Shown here one piece after another: positions 1 to 8,380 of a stretch of DNA of 64,000 nt. Positions within the stretch are counted from its first letter, which is position 1, and every line of letters starts with the position of its first letter. The notes under the pieces are model-generated. The model saw nothing but the letters and a program-made list of their open reading frames with translations. It did not search any database and was not told the origin of the DNA. The translations under genes and the position numbers were made by a program. The DNA lies in contig NZ_FOBX01000008.1 in NCBI RefSeq assembly GCF_900109945.1, forward strand, positions 248,001 to 312,000, in the 5' to 3' direction. Source of the DNA: Bradyrhizobium sp. OK095. Its GTDB lineage: Bacteria > Pseudomonadota > Alphaproteobacteria > Rhizobiales > Xanthobacteraceae.

Positions 1-144
1 CATGGCTGGGAGTCGGTGCGGATCTCCTTCCTCGTCAACCGCCCGCCGCAGGAGGCCGAGTTCGAGCTGGTGCGGCAGGAGGTCGGGGGACGCGCGATCC
101 GTTACAGCACCGTCCGAAAGAACGTCGCGCACGCGCCGCAATAG
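1..144 (+). CDS. cbbS: Ribulose-bisphosphate carboxylase small subunit, C-terminal end (partial)
   Basis: The window opens inside an open frame that ends with TAG at 142-144. The 47 visible residues carry GWES, a run RISFLVNRPP and a basic tail, which match the C-terminus of form-I Rubisco small subunits as I know them (WES...SFIVNRP...RQE). The position directly before cbbX and rpe supports this. The start and most of the protein lie outside the window, so length and subtype (probably IC) cannot be judged. The small subunit caps the L8S8 carboxylase of the Calvin cycle. Confidence 0.85.
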   Translation, partial: HGWESVRISFLVNRPPQEAEFELVRQEVGGRAIRYSTVRKNVAHAPQ

Positions 145-240
145 CCATTCGTTTCCGCGCGGAGCCTCCCTGCTCCAGATCCTTGGCGGACAACTGCTTC
201 GCCGCCGCCCCGCGGCGAAGCCATTTTATTCGAGGCGCCG

Positions 241-1155
241 ATGCTTGATGTGCCCACCACCGAAACCGCGTTCGATCTTCGCAAGGAGGCCGAAGCTGCC
301 GGGATCACCGACACGTTGCAACAGCTCGAGCAGGAGCTGATCGGCCTCCGGCCGGTCAAGAGCCGCGTGCGCCAGATTGCGTCGCTGCTGCTGATCGAGC
401 GCATCCGGCAGCGTGCGGGACTGGCATCGTCGCCGCCGACGCTGCACATGTCGTTCACGGGCAATCCCGGCACCGGCAAGACCACGGTGGCGCTGCGCAT
501 GGCCAAAATCCTGCACGGCCTCGGCTTTGTGCGGCGCGGGCAGGTGATCTCGGTGACGCGCGACGATCTCGTCGGGCAATATATCGGCCACACCGCGCCG
601 AAGACGAAAGAGATTTTGAAGAAGGCGATGGGCGGCGTGCTGTTCATCGACGAGGCCTATTATCTGCATCGTCCCGACAATGAGCGCGACTACGGCCAGG
701 AGGCGATCGAGATCCTGCTTCAGGTGATGGAGAACCAGCGCGAGGACCTCGTCGTGATCCTTGCCGGCTACGGCGAGCGGATGACGAGCTTCTTCGCCAG
801 CAATCCCGGCTTCCGCTCGCGCATCGCCCACCACATCGACTTTCCCGACTATGCGGAGGCCGAGTTGCTTGTCATCGCCGAGCTGATGCTCAGGGAGCGT
901 GGCTATCGCTTCTCGGCGGCGGCGCGCGAGGCCTTCGAGAAATACATCGCGTTGCGCCGGACCCAGCCGTTTTTCTCCAATGCACGCTCAATCCGCAACG
1001 CCGTCGACCGCATCCGCCTGCGGCAGGCTGACCGCCTGGTGTCGGACCTCGATCGCATGCTTGATGTCGCCGATCTCGAAACCATCGATCCGGCGGATGT
1101 CCTCGCAAGCCGCGTCTTCAGCGGTGGCGCCGATGTGCGGAGTGCGAAGCCATGA
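241..1155 (+). CDS. cbbX: Rubisco activase CbbX (AAA+ ATPase)
   Basis: The 304-residue protein is an AAA+ ATPase that remodels inhibited red-type Rubisco by pulling on the large subunit C-terminus. Walker A is GNPGTGKT at residues 74-81, the aromatic pore loop is VGQYIG near 111-116 and Walker B is VLFIDEA near 133-139. Length matches the family. It follows cbbS after a 96-base gap and its TGA overlaps the ATG of rpe by four bases, so the three genes are very probably one Calvin-cycle operon with translational coupling between cbbX and rpe. Confidence 0.96.
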   Translation: MLDVPTTETAFDLRKEAEAAGITDTLQQLEQELIGLRPVKSRVRQIASLLLIERIRQRAGLASSPPTLHMSFTGNPGTGKTTVALRMAKILHGLGFVRRGQVISVTRDDLVGQYIGHTAPKTKEILKKAMGGVLFIDEAYYLHRPDNERDYGQEAIEILLQVMENQREDLVVILAGYGERMTSFFASNPGFRSRIAHHIDFPDYAEAELLVIAELMLRERGYRFSAAAREAFEKYIALRRTQPFFSNARSIRNAVDRIRLRQADRLVSDLDRMLDVADLETIDPADVLASRVFSGGADVRSAKP

Positions 1156-1889
1156 CCCGAGAAATCATTATCGCTCCCTCGATCCTGGCTGCGGATTTCG
1201 CTCGCCTCGGCGAGGAGATCGCGGCGATAGACGCAGCCGGTGCCGACTGGATCCATTGCGACGTGATGGACGGACATTTCGTGCCGAACATCAGTTTTGG
1301 TGCCGAAATCATCAAGGCGATCCGGCCTGTGACGTCGAAGATTTTCGATGTGCATCTGATGATCGCGCCTGTTGATCCCTATCTGGAAGCATTCGCAAAG
1401 GCAGGCGCCGATGTCATCACCGTTCATGCCGAAGCGGGTCCGCATCTCGACCGCTCGCTCCAGGCGATCCGCGCGCTCGGCAAGAAGGCCGGTGTCAGCC
1501 TGTGCCCGGCGACGCTGGAGAGTGCGATCGAATATGTGCTCGATCGTCTCGACCTCGTGCTGGTGATGACCGTCAACCCCGGCTTTGGCGGCCAGTCCTT
1601 CCTCGACTCCCAGCTTGAGAAGATCAGCCGCATTCGCAGCATGATCGGCGACCGGCCGATCCGGCTCGAGGTCGATGGCGGCGTCACGCGCGACAATGCG
1701 GCTGCGGTGGCTGCCGCGGGCGCAGATACGCTGGTGGCGGGTTCCGCTGTGTTCCGTGGCAAGAGCAGTGCTGATTATGCGGGCAACATCGCGGCCATTC
1801 GCGTTGCTGCGGAAGCCGGCCGGGTTCCAAGACTGCAACATAGTTCCGTGCCGTCGATGCGTGCAGGAGAGGGCGTGCGTATCCGGTAG
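1152..1889 (+). CDS. rpe: Ribulose-phosphate 3-epimerase
   Basis: This 245-residue TIM-barrel enzyme interconverts ribulose 5-phosphate and xylulose 5-phosphate and regenerates Rubisco substrate. Visible family motifs are the N-terminal PSILAADF, HCDVMDGHFVPN with metal and catalytic residues, DVHLMI, TVNPGFGGQ and LEVDGGV. It overlaps cbbX by ATGA, so it is the cbb-operon copy (cbbE in some naming). The C-terminus runs about 15-20 residues past the usual end and is rich in Arg. A housekeeping rpe may exist elsewhere; that is not visible here. Confidence 0.96.
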   Translation: MTREIIIAPSILAADFARLGEEIAAIDAAGADWIHCDVMDGHFVPNISFGAEIIKAIRPVTSKIFDVHLMIAPVDPYLEAFAKAGADVITVHAEAGPHLDRSLQAIRALGKKAGVSLCPATLESAIEYVLDRLDLVLVMTVNPGFGGQSFLDSQLEKISRIRSMIGDRPIRLEVDGGVTRDNAAAVAAAGADTLVAGSAVFRGKSSADYAGNIAAIRVAAEAGRVPRLQHSSVPSMRAGEGVRIR

Positions 1890-2069
1890 ACTACGGAGGC
1901 CTTGCTCGTGCAGGCGATATTTCTCCGCGGTCTTACGGAGAATATGTCGCGAGTCGACGTCATCTTTCACGCCGAGGTAACCAACGGTGGTGAAGCCGGT
2001 GTCCGATTAACGACGAGGCAATGCGCCGCGACACAATCTGTGGTTCAAAGACCGCAGAGAGCGCGTGGG

Positions 2070-3221
2070 ATGCACATTCAATATCTCCACTGGAATGCTG
2101 CCCATGGCTGGCGCGGAGCGAACGCCCTGCGCGAGCCGGCCCAGCTCGTGCTTTATTTCGGCTGCCGGGACCGACTGGCGGGCGGCGAGCGATATCGCGA
2201 ACTTCGTGGTCTCTATCCCGATAGTCACATCGTCGGTTGCAGTACCGGCGGACAGATCCATGGCGACGACATCGCCGACGATGAAGTCGTCGCCGTCGCC
2301 CTGTGCTTTGCGCGTACGCAGGTGCGGCTCGTGGACGAGCCCATCGAATCCCGCGAAGTGTCGCGCGACTGTGGCGCGCGTCTCGCCCGACAGGCGATGG
2401 CGGAGGATCTGGCCGGCCTGTTCGTCTTGTCCGACGGATTGTCGGTGAACGGGGGCGAGCTGCTCGCCGGGATCACCGAGGTTCTGGGGCCGGACGTGCC
2501 CGTCACCGGCGGACTCGCAGGCGACGGAACGCAATTCGAGCAGACATTGGTCGGCGCCGATGGCGAGCCACTGCCGAACCGCGTCGCCGCGATCGGATTC
2601 TATGGCGCCTCTTTTCGTTTCGCCCATGGTTGTGCCGGCGGCTGGGATGTGTTCGGCCCGCGTCGCAAGGTGACGAAGTCGGAGGGGCCTGTCGTGGTCG
2701 AGCTCGACGGCGAGCCGCCGCTCGATCTCTACACCCGCTATCTCGGCGAGGAGGAGGCGGCTGCGATGCCGGGCTCGGGCCTCGCGTTTCCCCTGCGCAT
2801 TCACGACGAGGCCGAGCCGGATCGGCAGATCGTGCGTTCCGTCTTCGCGGTGGATCGCAGTGCCGGCACCCTGACGTTTGCCGCCGACATTCCGGAAGGA
2901 TGCACCGCGCAGTTGATGCGCGCCAATTTCGACAGCCTCGCGGCCGGCGCAGGTGAAGCGGGCCGGCAGGCGCGCAGCGCGCTCGCCGATGAGATCGAGG
3001 GCGACAAGCTCGCGATCCTGGTGAGCTGCACTGGCCGCCGCAGGGTGATGGGGCAGCGCACGCAGGATGAGCTGGATGCGGTTGCCGCCGAGCTCGGCGA
3101 CGACGTCGTCCGCATCGGTTTCTACTCCTATGGCGAGATCGCGCCGCCCGCGGCCACCGGCCGCTGCGAGCTGCACAACCAGACCATGACCGTGACCATG
3201 ATCGCGGAGGCGGCCCCGTGA
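2070..3221 (+). CDS. FIST-domain sensory protein
   Basis: The 383-residue product has the FIST_N plus FIST_C layout: an N-terminal segment with YPDSHIVGCSTGG and a C-terminal segment with CTGRR and RIGFYSYGEIAP. FIST proteins are known as predicted small-ligand (possibly amino acid) sensors coupled to signalling outputs. I chose ATG 2070 because homology-like sequence begins there; the frame is open upstream to 1902 but reads as low-complexity filler. The stop overlaps the GTG start of the next gene by four bases, so this sensor is probably translated with the cyclic-di-GMP protein that follows. Ligand unknown. Confidence 0.85.
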   Translation: MHIQYLHWNAAHGWRGANALREPAQLVLYFGCRDRLAGGERYRELRGLYPDSHIVGCSTGGQIHGDDIADDEVVAVALCFARTQVRLVDEPIESREVSRDCGARLARQAMAEDLAGLFVLSDGLSVNGGELLAGITEVLGPDVPVTGGLAGDGTQFEQTLVGADGEPLPNRVAAIGFYGASFRFAHGCAGGWDVFGPRRKVTKSEGPVVVELDGEPPLDLYTRYLGEEEAAAMPGSGLAFPLRIHDEAEPDRQIVRSVFAVDRSAGTLTFAADIPEGCTAQLMRANFDSLAAGAGEAGRQARSALADEIEGDKLAILVSCTGRRRVMGQRTQDELDAVAAELGDDVVRIGFYSYGEIAPPAATGRCELHNQTMTVTMIAEAAP

Positions 3222-5095
3222 CCATGCACCGCCTGCTGGCAAGACAGATTCGCCAATCGACCGACGAAACCGGCCAGGTCGATCTGACCAGGCTCGGTGA
3301 GCTCGTCAGCGCGGCCTATGAGGAGAGCGACAGCGATCGCCGCCGCACCGACCGTGCCATCAAGCTGATGATCGAGGAGCTCGAGCGGACGCACAAGCGC
3401 GCCGAGCAGGACCTGCTGCGGGCGCGCGAATTCCTCGACAGCATTATCGAGAACATTCCGATCGCGGTGTTCGCCAAGGACGCGAAGGACTCCCGCTACG
3501 TCCTGCTCAACCGCGCCGGCGAAGAATATTACGGGATGCCGCGCGAAGAGATGCTGGGCAAGACGCCGGAGCAGATATTTCCGCGGGATATCGCCCGCCT
3601 CGTCAGCGAGCAGGATCGCCGCGTCGTCGACAGCGGCACGCCGATGTTCCTGGAGGGGCACCTGCTCGAAGTCGGGGTCAACGGCCATGACCGTCTGGTC
3701 AACTCGCGCAAGCTGCTGGTACGCGACGGCAACGGCGCGCCGCAATATCTCGTCGGCGTCATCGAGGACGTGACCGAGCGGATCACCAACGAGGCGCGGA
3801 TCAGCCATCTTGCCCATCACGACGCCCTGACCGACCTGCCGAACCGCAGCGCCTTCAACGCGGCGCTGGATGAACGGCTGGAGCGGGCGCAGGAGGCCTC
3901 CACGAGTTTTGCGGTGCTCAGCCTCGACCTCGACCGCTTCAAGGAAGTCAACGACGTGTTCGGTCATCCGGTCGGCGACATGCTGATGCGGGCAGCAGCG
4001 GATCGTCTGGCTGCGGAGGCCGACGGCGCCTTCGTCGCCCGCATCGGCGGCGACGAGTTCATGATCCTGATGCCCAACGACATCAGGCGCGAGGACGCGC
4101 TAGCGCTCGCCGAGCGTCTGGTCGAGGTGATCGGCAAGGAACTCGAGGTCGACGACTATCTCTCCCAGGTGGGCGTCAGCGTCGGCATCGCCGTCTACCC
4201 CGATGACGGCGTGGATGCCGTGACGCTGCTCGCCAACGCCGATTCCGCGCTCTATCGCGCCAAGCGCGAGGGCAGGGGCAGGGTCTGCTTCTTCGAATCC
4301 GAGATGGACCAGGAGCTGCGCGACCGCAGGCTGTTGCAGCACGATCTGCGCCAGGCGCTGGAGCAGAACCAGTTGCTGGTCTACTTCCAGCCGCAGGCGC
4401 GGATGAATGGCGAGGTGATCGGCTTCGAGGCGCTGCTGCGCTGGAATCACCCGACGCGGGGCTTCGTGCCGCCCGACCAGTTCATTCCGCTCGCGGAGGA
4501 GAACGGGCTGATCATCCAGATCGGCGAATGGGTTTTGCGCGAGGCCTGCCGCGAGGCGGCATCCTGGCCGCGGCCGTTGCAGGTGGCGGTCAATCTGTCG
4601 CCGGTCCAGTTCCAGGCCGGCGATCTCGAACGCTCGATCCACCAGATCCTGCTGGAGACGGGGCTTGCGCCGACACGGCTCGAGGTCGAGATCACCGAGG
4701 GCGTGCTGATCGGCGATTTCACCCGCGCGCTCAATCTGCTGCGGCGGCTGAAGGCGCTCGGCATCCGCATCGCGATGGACGATTTCGGCACCGGGTACTC
4801 GTCGCTGTCCTATCTCCAGTCGTTTCCGTTCGACAAGATCAAGATCGACCGCAGCTTCATCTCCAATCTCGAGGTGACACCGCAATCGGCCGAGATCGTC
4901 CGCGCCGTCCTCAGCCTCGCGCACGCGCTGAATATCCCGGTCGTTGCCGAGGGGGTGGAGACCGAGGCCCAGCGTGCCTTCCTGGAACGCGAGGCCTGCG
5001 AGGAGATGCAGGGTTATCTCGTCGGCCGGCCCGACCTGATCGAGCGCTATCTCGACCTGATCGGCGTCGCCGTGGAACGGCGGCTCTACGCTTAG
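3218..5095 (+). CDS. PAS-GGDEF-EAL cyclic-di-GMP regulator
   Basis: The 625-residue cytoplasmic protein has a helical N-terminus (1-65), a PAS domain (about 70-190), a diguanylate cyclase domain with intact GGDEF at residues 276-280, and an EAL phosphodiesterase domain with EAL at about 404-406 and DDFGTGYSSLSYL later. No RxxD inhibitory site sits before GGDEF. Both catalytic signatures are intact, so synthesis, hydrolysis or both are possible. Start is GTG 3218 (overlapping the FIST stop) or ATG 3224. The overlap suggests that the FIST protein supplies the signal. Confidence 0.93.
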   Translation: MTMHRLLARQIRQSTDETGQVDLTRLGELVSAAYEESDSDRRRTDRAIKLMIEELERTHKRAEQDLLRAREFLDSIIENIPIAVFAKDAKDSRYVLLNRAGEEYYGMPREEMLGKTPEQIFPRDIARLVSEQDRRVVDSGTPMFLEGHLLEVGVNGHDRLVNSRKLLVRDGNGAPQYLVGVIEDVTERITNEARISHLAHHDALTDLPNRSAFNAALDERLERAQEASTSFAVLSLDLDRFKEVNDVFGHPVGDMLMRAAADRLAAEADGAFVARIGGDEFMILMPNDIRREDALALAERLVEVIGKELEVDDYLSQVGVSVGIAVYPDDGVDAVTLLANADSALYRAKREGRGRVCFFESEMDQELRDRRLLQHDLRQALEQNQLLVYFQPQARMNGEVIGFEALLRWNHPTRGFVPPDQFIPLAEENGLIIQIGEWVLREACREAASWPRPLQVAVNLSPVQFQAGDLERSIHQILLETGLAPTRLEVEITEGVLIGDFTRALNLLRRLKALGIRIAMDDFGTGYSSLSYLQSFPFDKIKIDRSFISNLEVTPQSAEIVRAVLSLAHALNIPVVAEGVETEAQRAFLEREACEEMQGYLVGRPDLIERYLDLIGVAVERRLYA

Positions 5096-5268
5096 CCGAC
5101 CGTTCCGGTTCCACGCTGGTCTACCGATAGGAACCAATGCGGGCCTGCGCATTTCTCAAAAGTTAACTGCGATCAGCCGGGCTGCGCGCGCATAAAATGT
5201 TTTGCACAACCGCCATCGGCCTGACGCAAATCAGGGCAATAAGGCCTGTGAATGCGAGGGAGGGTCTG

Positions 5269-5481
5269 ATGGAAAACGTACGTCGCTACCGCGCGCTGGC
5301 GTCCCTCTGTCGTCAGCAAGCGGCCTACCGGCCGCTCCAGAACTGGGAACTGCTCGGCCAGGCCGAGCATTTCGAACACCTCGCCGAGATCGCGCTGAAG
5401 GCCCATTTCGACGCGTGCAATGCGCAACCCGAAGAAGACGCCATCGCGGCCGCGGCATGGGAGGCCCCTGTCGCGGCGTGA
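5269..5481 (+). CDS. Small conserved hypothetical protein
   Basis: A 70-residue soluble protein starts at ATG 5269 after a good ribosome site (GGGAGGG). It begins MENVRRYRALASLCRQQAAY and continues with a helical segment containing EHFEHLAEIAL, a pattern I recall from many small rhizobial proteins. No signal peptide, no membrane segment and no known catalytic motif. It is convergent with the universal stress gene and separated by a hairpin array. Function unknown. Confidence 0.7.
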   Translation: MENVRRYRALASLCRQQAAYRPLQNWELLGQAEHFEHLAEIALKAHFDACNAQPEEDAIAAAAWEAPVAA

Positions 5482-5491
5482 GGGCGTTGCA

Positions 5492-5550
5492 CCAGTCTCG
5501 CTTGTGCGAGACTGGTCTCGCTTGTGCGAGACTGGTCTCGCTAGTGCGAC
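5492..5550. repeat. Tandem 20-bp hairpin repeat between convergent genes
   Basis: A 20-base unit (TCTCGCTTGTGCGAGACTGG) occurs at 5496-5515 and 5516-5535, with a partial third copy at 5536-5550. Each full copy can fold: CCAGTCTCGC at 5492-5501 pairs with GCGAGACTGG at 5506-5515 around TTGT. It lies between two convergent genes and probably serves as a bidirectional terminator, although there is no T-run. The stop codon of the minus-strand gene (5541-5543) is inside the partial copy. Confidence 0.7.
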
Positions 5551-6377
5551 ATCAGCGTCGGCACCGTCATGGCCTCCAGCATGGCGCGGGTGACGCCGCC
5601 AAGGATGCGCTCCTGCAGTCGCGAATGGCCGTAGCCGCCCATCACCAGCAGGTCGAGGTTCTCGTCGGCCGCGAGCGACAGGATGATCGGCTGGACGTCG
5701 GAACGCGCTGCCGGCAGGCCGACGATGCGGGTCGAGAGTCCGCGCCGGCCGAGATGTCTTGCCAGATTGCTTGCTGACACTTCGTCGGACACCGCGTCGG
5801 CTCCGTTGATCGTGATGATCACGATCTCCTCGGCGCGGGCCAGGAACGGAGCCGCGTCGCGCATCGCGCGGGCGGCGAGGCGGCTACCATCCCAGCAGAT
5901 GCCGATCCGGTTCGCTCTGAAGGCGCCGCGGAAGGTGTAGGGCAGGAACAGCACCGGGCCACCCGCCTGGAACAGGATCTCGCTCGGCACGTCGTTGTCG
6001 AATGAACCTTGCGCGGGATCGGGCTGAAGCACGATGCTGAGGTCGTGCAGCCGCGCCATCTCGCCGAGCGAGCCGGCGGCATCTACCGGGATCGCACCGA
6101 GTGGGTGGCAGTCGTAGGAAATTCCGGCGTTGGCCGCCTCGCTCTTGAAAATCGCGAGGGCAGCCTCGGCCCGCTCCGCCGCGCGTTCGCGTTCCATCTC
6201 GAACACGGCCGCTACCGCGGCGCCGCCTTCCATCACGTACGCTGCACTGGTCGCGACATAGCCGACCGCGACCGCGTCGAGATGGGCGTTGAAATGTGCC
6301 GCGAGCGAGATCGAGCCGTCGATCACGGGACGCATCGGGCGCTCGGTCGGGATATGGACGAGAATGTCTTTGTACAT
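5541..6377 (-). CDS. Universal stress protein (UspA family)
   Basis: The 278-residue protein starts MYKDILVHIP at ATG 6377, preceded by a GGAGG ribosome site; upstream in-frame codons are noise. The length is that of a tandem UspA protein. The C-terminal half carries DLLVMGGYGHSR and ILGGVTR, which resemble the nucleotide-binding signature G-2x-G-9x-G. Usp proteins support survival under stasis and low oxygen. A perfect FixK-type palindrome about 68 bases upstream (6439-6452) suggests oxygen-dependent activation. Confidence 0.9.
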   Translation of the reverse strand: MYKDILVHIPTERPMRPVIDGSISLAAHFNAHLDAVAVGYVATSAAYVMEGGAAVAAVFEMERERAAERAEAALAIFKSEAANAGISYDCHPLGAIPVDAAGSLGEMARLHDLSIVLQPDPAQGSFDNDVPSEILFQAGGPVLFLPYTFRGAFRANRIGICWDGSRLAARAMRDAAPFLARAEEIVIITINGADAVSDEVSASNLARHLGRRGLSTRIVGLPAARSDVQPIILSLAADENLDLLVMGGYGHSRLQERILGGVTRAMLEAMTVPTLMSH

Positions 6378-6438
6378 GGCGCGCCTCCGCTGGACATCAT
6401 CCGGTGGCCGCAGTCTTTCACTGCCCATACCGAGCGCG

Positions 6439-6452
6439 TTGAGCTGCATCAA
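6439..6452 (-). promoter_or_regulatory. FixK/FNR-type box upstream of the universal stress gene
   Basis: TTGA-GCTGCA-TCAA fits the symmetric FixK2 consensus TTGA-N6-TCAA exactly. Its centre is 68 bases upstream of the start codon. A class II site would place the transcription start near 6405 and a -10 element near 6412-6417 (AAGACT on the minus strand, a weak match). A second inverted repeat, GCTGCAT (6443-6449) with ATGCAGC (6455-6461), overlaps it. Confidence 0.65.
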
Positions 6453-6539
6453 ACATGCAGCCCTGATTCCTGGTGGTGTTGCCGGCCGCAACACCTTTGC
6501 CAAGATTTAATCGGATGGACGGGGCGCCGTAAGGTGACG

Positions 6540-6584
6540 ATGTCCATGTTGGGTACAAGGCGACATCTTCACCAACATGGACAT
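6540..6584 (+). promoter_or_regulatory. 13-bp inverted repeat directly upstream of the protease start
   Basis: ATGTCCATGTTGG (6540-6552) and CCAACATGGACAT (6572-6584) form a perfect 13-bp inverted repeat with a 19-base loop, ending six bases before the ATG at 6591. It could be an operator for an envelope-stress regulator or an mRNA hairpin covering the ribosome-binding region. No clear Shine-Dalgarno sequence is visible between it and the start. Confidence 0.6.
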
Positions 6585-6590
6585 TTCGAC

Positions 6591-8123
6591 ATGAACGACC
6601 GCGTCAATTCCGACACCACCACGTCCCGCAAGATCCTGAGGCCGCGCCGGCTGGCGCTGCTCGGCACTGTGGCCGCGCTTGGCGTGGCCGTGCTGGCTGC
6701 TTCTCCCGCCTCGCCGTTTGGCATGACTTCCTTCATCGCGCCGGCCCAGGCCGCGGAAAGCGCCACGACCCCGCCGGGGTTCGGCGATCTCGTCGCCAAG
6801 GTCAAACCCGCCGTCATCTCGGTGCGGGTCAGGATCGACCAGGACAACGACAAGAGCGCGATGCTGCAGCAGAACCGGATGGACCAGGACGAGGATGCGC
6901 CGTCCGACCAGTTCTCGCGGCAGTTCGGTTTCCGCGGCCAGGGTGGCATGAACGGCATGCCGCGCCAGCGCCACCAGGTGATCACGGGCGAAGGCTCCGG
7001 CTTCTTCATCTCCGCCGACGGCTATGCCGTGACCAACAACCACGTCGTCGACCACGCCGAGTCCGTGCAGGTGACGATGGACGACGGCACGACCTACACC
7101 GCAAAGGTCGTCGGCACCGATCCGAAGACCGATCTCGCGCTGATCAAGGTCGATGGCAAGAAGGACTTTCCGTTCGTGAAGTTCTCCGACCAGAAGCCGC
7201 GGATCGGCGACTGGGTGGTCGCGGTCGGCAATCCCTTCGGTCTTGGCGGCACCGTGACCGCCGGCATCGTCTCGGCCAGCGGCCGCGACATCGGCAACGG
7301 GCCCTATGACGACTTCATCCAGATCGACGCGCCCATCAACAAGGGCAATTCCGGCGGTCCGGCCTTCGACATGAACGGCAACGTGATCGGGGTGAACACC
7401 GCGATCTACTCGCCCTCAGGCGGCTCGGTCGGCATCGGCTTCGACATCCCGTCCACGACCGCAAAGCTGGTTGTCGCGCAGCTGAAGGACAAGGGCGCGG
7501 TGACCCGCGGCTGGCTCGGCGTGCAGGTGCAGCCGGTGACGGCCGAGATCGCGGACAGTCTCGGCCTGAAGGAGGCCCGTGGCGCGATCGTCGACAATCC
7601 GCAGGACGGCAGCCCCGCGGCGAAGGCGGGCATCGAGGCCGGCGACGTCATCACCGCCGTCAACGGCACTGCGATCAAGGATTCCCGCGATCTCGCCCGC
7701 ACCATCGCCACATTGGCGCCGGGCAGTTCCGTGAAGCTCGACGTCTTCCACAAGGGCGACAGCAAGACGGTGACGCTCGCGCTCGGCGAGTTGCCGAACG
7801 AGCGGCAGGCCAAAGCCGATGAGGGCAAGGCGCAGCCGGGCAACGGCGCGCCGCGCCTCGGCCTCGCTTTGGCGCCGGCTGGCGAAGTGCAGGGCGCCGG
7901 CCAGAAGGGCGTCGTCGTCACCGAGGTCGATCCGCAAGGGCCGGCCGCGCAGCGCGGCATCCAGACCGGCGACGTCATCCTCAATGTCGGCGGCAAGCCT
8001 GTCGCCAATGTCGGCGACGTCCGCTCCGAGCTGGCGCAGGCCAAATCGTCCGGCAAGAACAGCGTGCTGCTGCAAGTCAAAAACGCGGACGCGACCCGCT
8101 TCGTCGCGGTGCCGCTGGCGTAA
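6591..8123 (+). CDS. degP: Do/DegP-type periplasmic serine protease with two PDZ domains
   Basis: The 510-residue precursor has a basic N-terminus and hydrophobic signal segment (20-55), a trypsin-like protease domain and two PDZ domains (about 285-375 and 400-505). The catalytic triad is His151 (NNHVVD), Asp181 (TDLALIKV) and Ser254 (KGNSGGPAF). It should degrade or chaperone misfolded envelope proteins. Start ATG 6591 gives a normal length; in-frame ATGs at 6540 and 6546 lie within the upstream inverted repeat and would add a His-rich leader. A strong terminator follows. Bradyrhizobium genomes carry several paralogues, so the symbol is a family label. Confidence 0.93.
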   Translation: MNDRVNSDTTTSRKILRPRRLALLGTVAALGVAVLAASPASPFGMTSFIAPAQAAESATTPPGFGDLVAKVKPAVISVRVRIDQDNDKSAMLQQNRMDQDEDAPSDQFSRQFGFRGQGGMNGMPRQRHQVITGEGSGFFISADGYAVTNNHVVDHAESVQVTMDDGTTYTAKVVGTDPKTDLALIKVDGKKDFPFVKFSDQKPRIGDWVVAVGNPFGLGGTVTAGIVSASGRDIGNGPYDDFIQIDAPINKGNSGGPAFDMNGNVIGVNTAIYSPSGGSVGIGFDIPSTTAKLVVAQLKDKGAVTRGWLGVQVQPVTAEIADSLGLKEARGAIVDNPQDGSPAAKAGIEAGDVITAVNGTAIKDSRDLARTIATLAPGSSVKLDVFHKGDSKTVTLALGELPNERQAKADEGKAQPGNGAPRLGLALAPAGEVQGAGQKGVVVTEVDPQGPAAQRGIQTGDVILNVGGKPVANVGDVRSELAQAKSSGKNSVLLQVKNADATRFVAVPLA

Positions 8124-8150
8124 GCCCCTTGCTTTCGAGGGCAAACTCAA

Positions 8151-8176
8151 AAGGCGGCCCCGAGGGCCGCCTTTTT
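8151..8176 (+). terminator. Rho-independent terminator after the protease gene
   Basis: AAGGCGGCCC (8151-8160) and GGGCCGCCTT (8164-8173) form a perfect stem around CGA, followed by a T-run to 8176. It lies 27 bases after the protease stop codon. Confidence 0.9.
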
Positions 8177-8380
8177 CGTGCGTGTCTGGAAGATACCCAC
8201 AGGCGCCGATAACATTCTCGTTAACGGCAGCATTGATGACGGGTTCGTCCGAAAAAGCCGCGTTCGCTCGTCACAGTTCGACTCCCGGGTTGGGGCCTTG
8301 GCGGCAATGAAGACGCCCAGGCGAATTGCAGGCGTGGAACTTCGAACGTCCGGTCATCTTGTGGAACCGGAGGTTCGCAT

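Noticed and set aside
8240..8300. GTTCGACTCCCGGG resembling a tRNA T-arm
   Set aside because: The bases on either side of the TTCGACT loop do not pair, and no acceptor, D or anticodon stem can be drawn.
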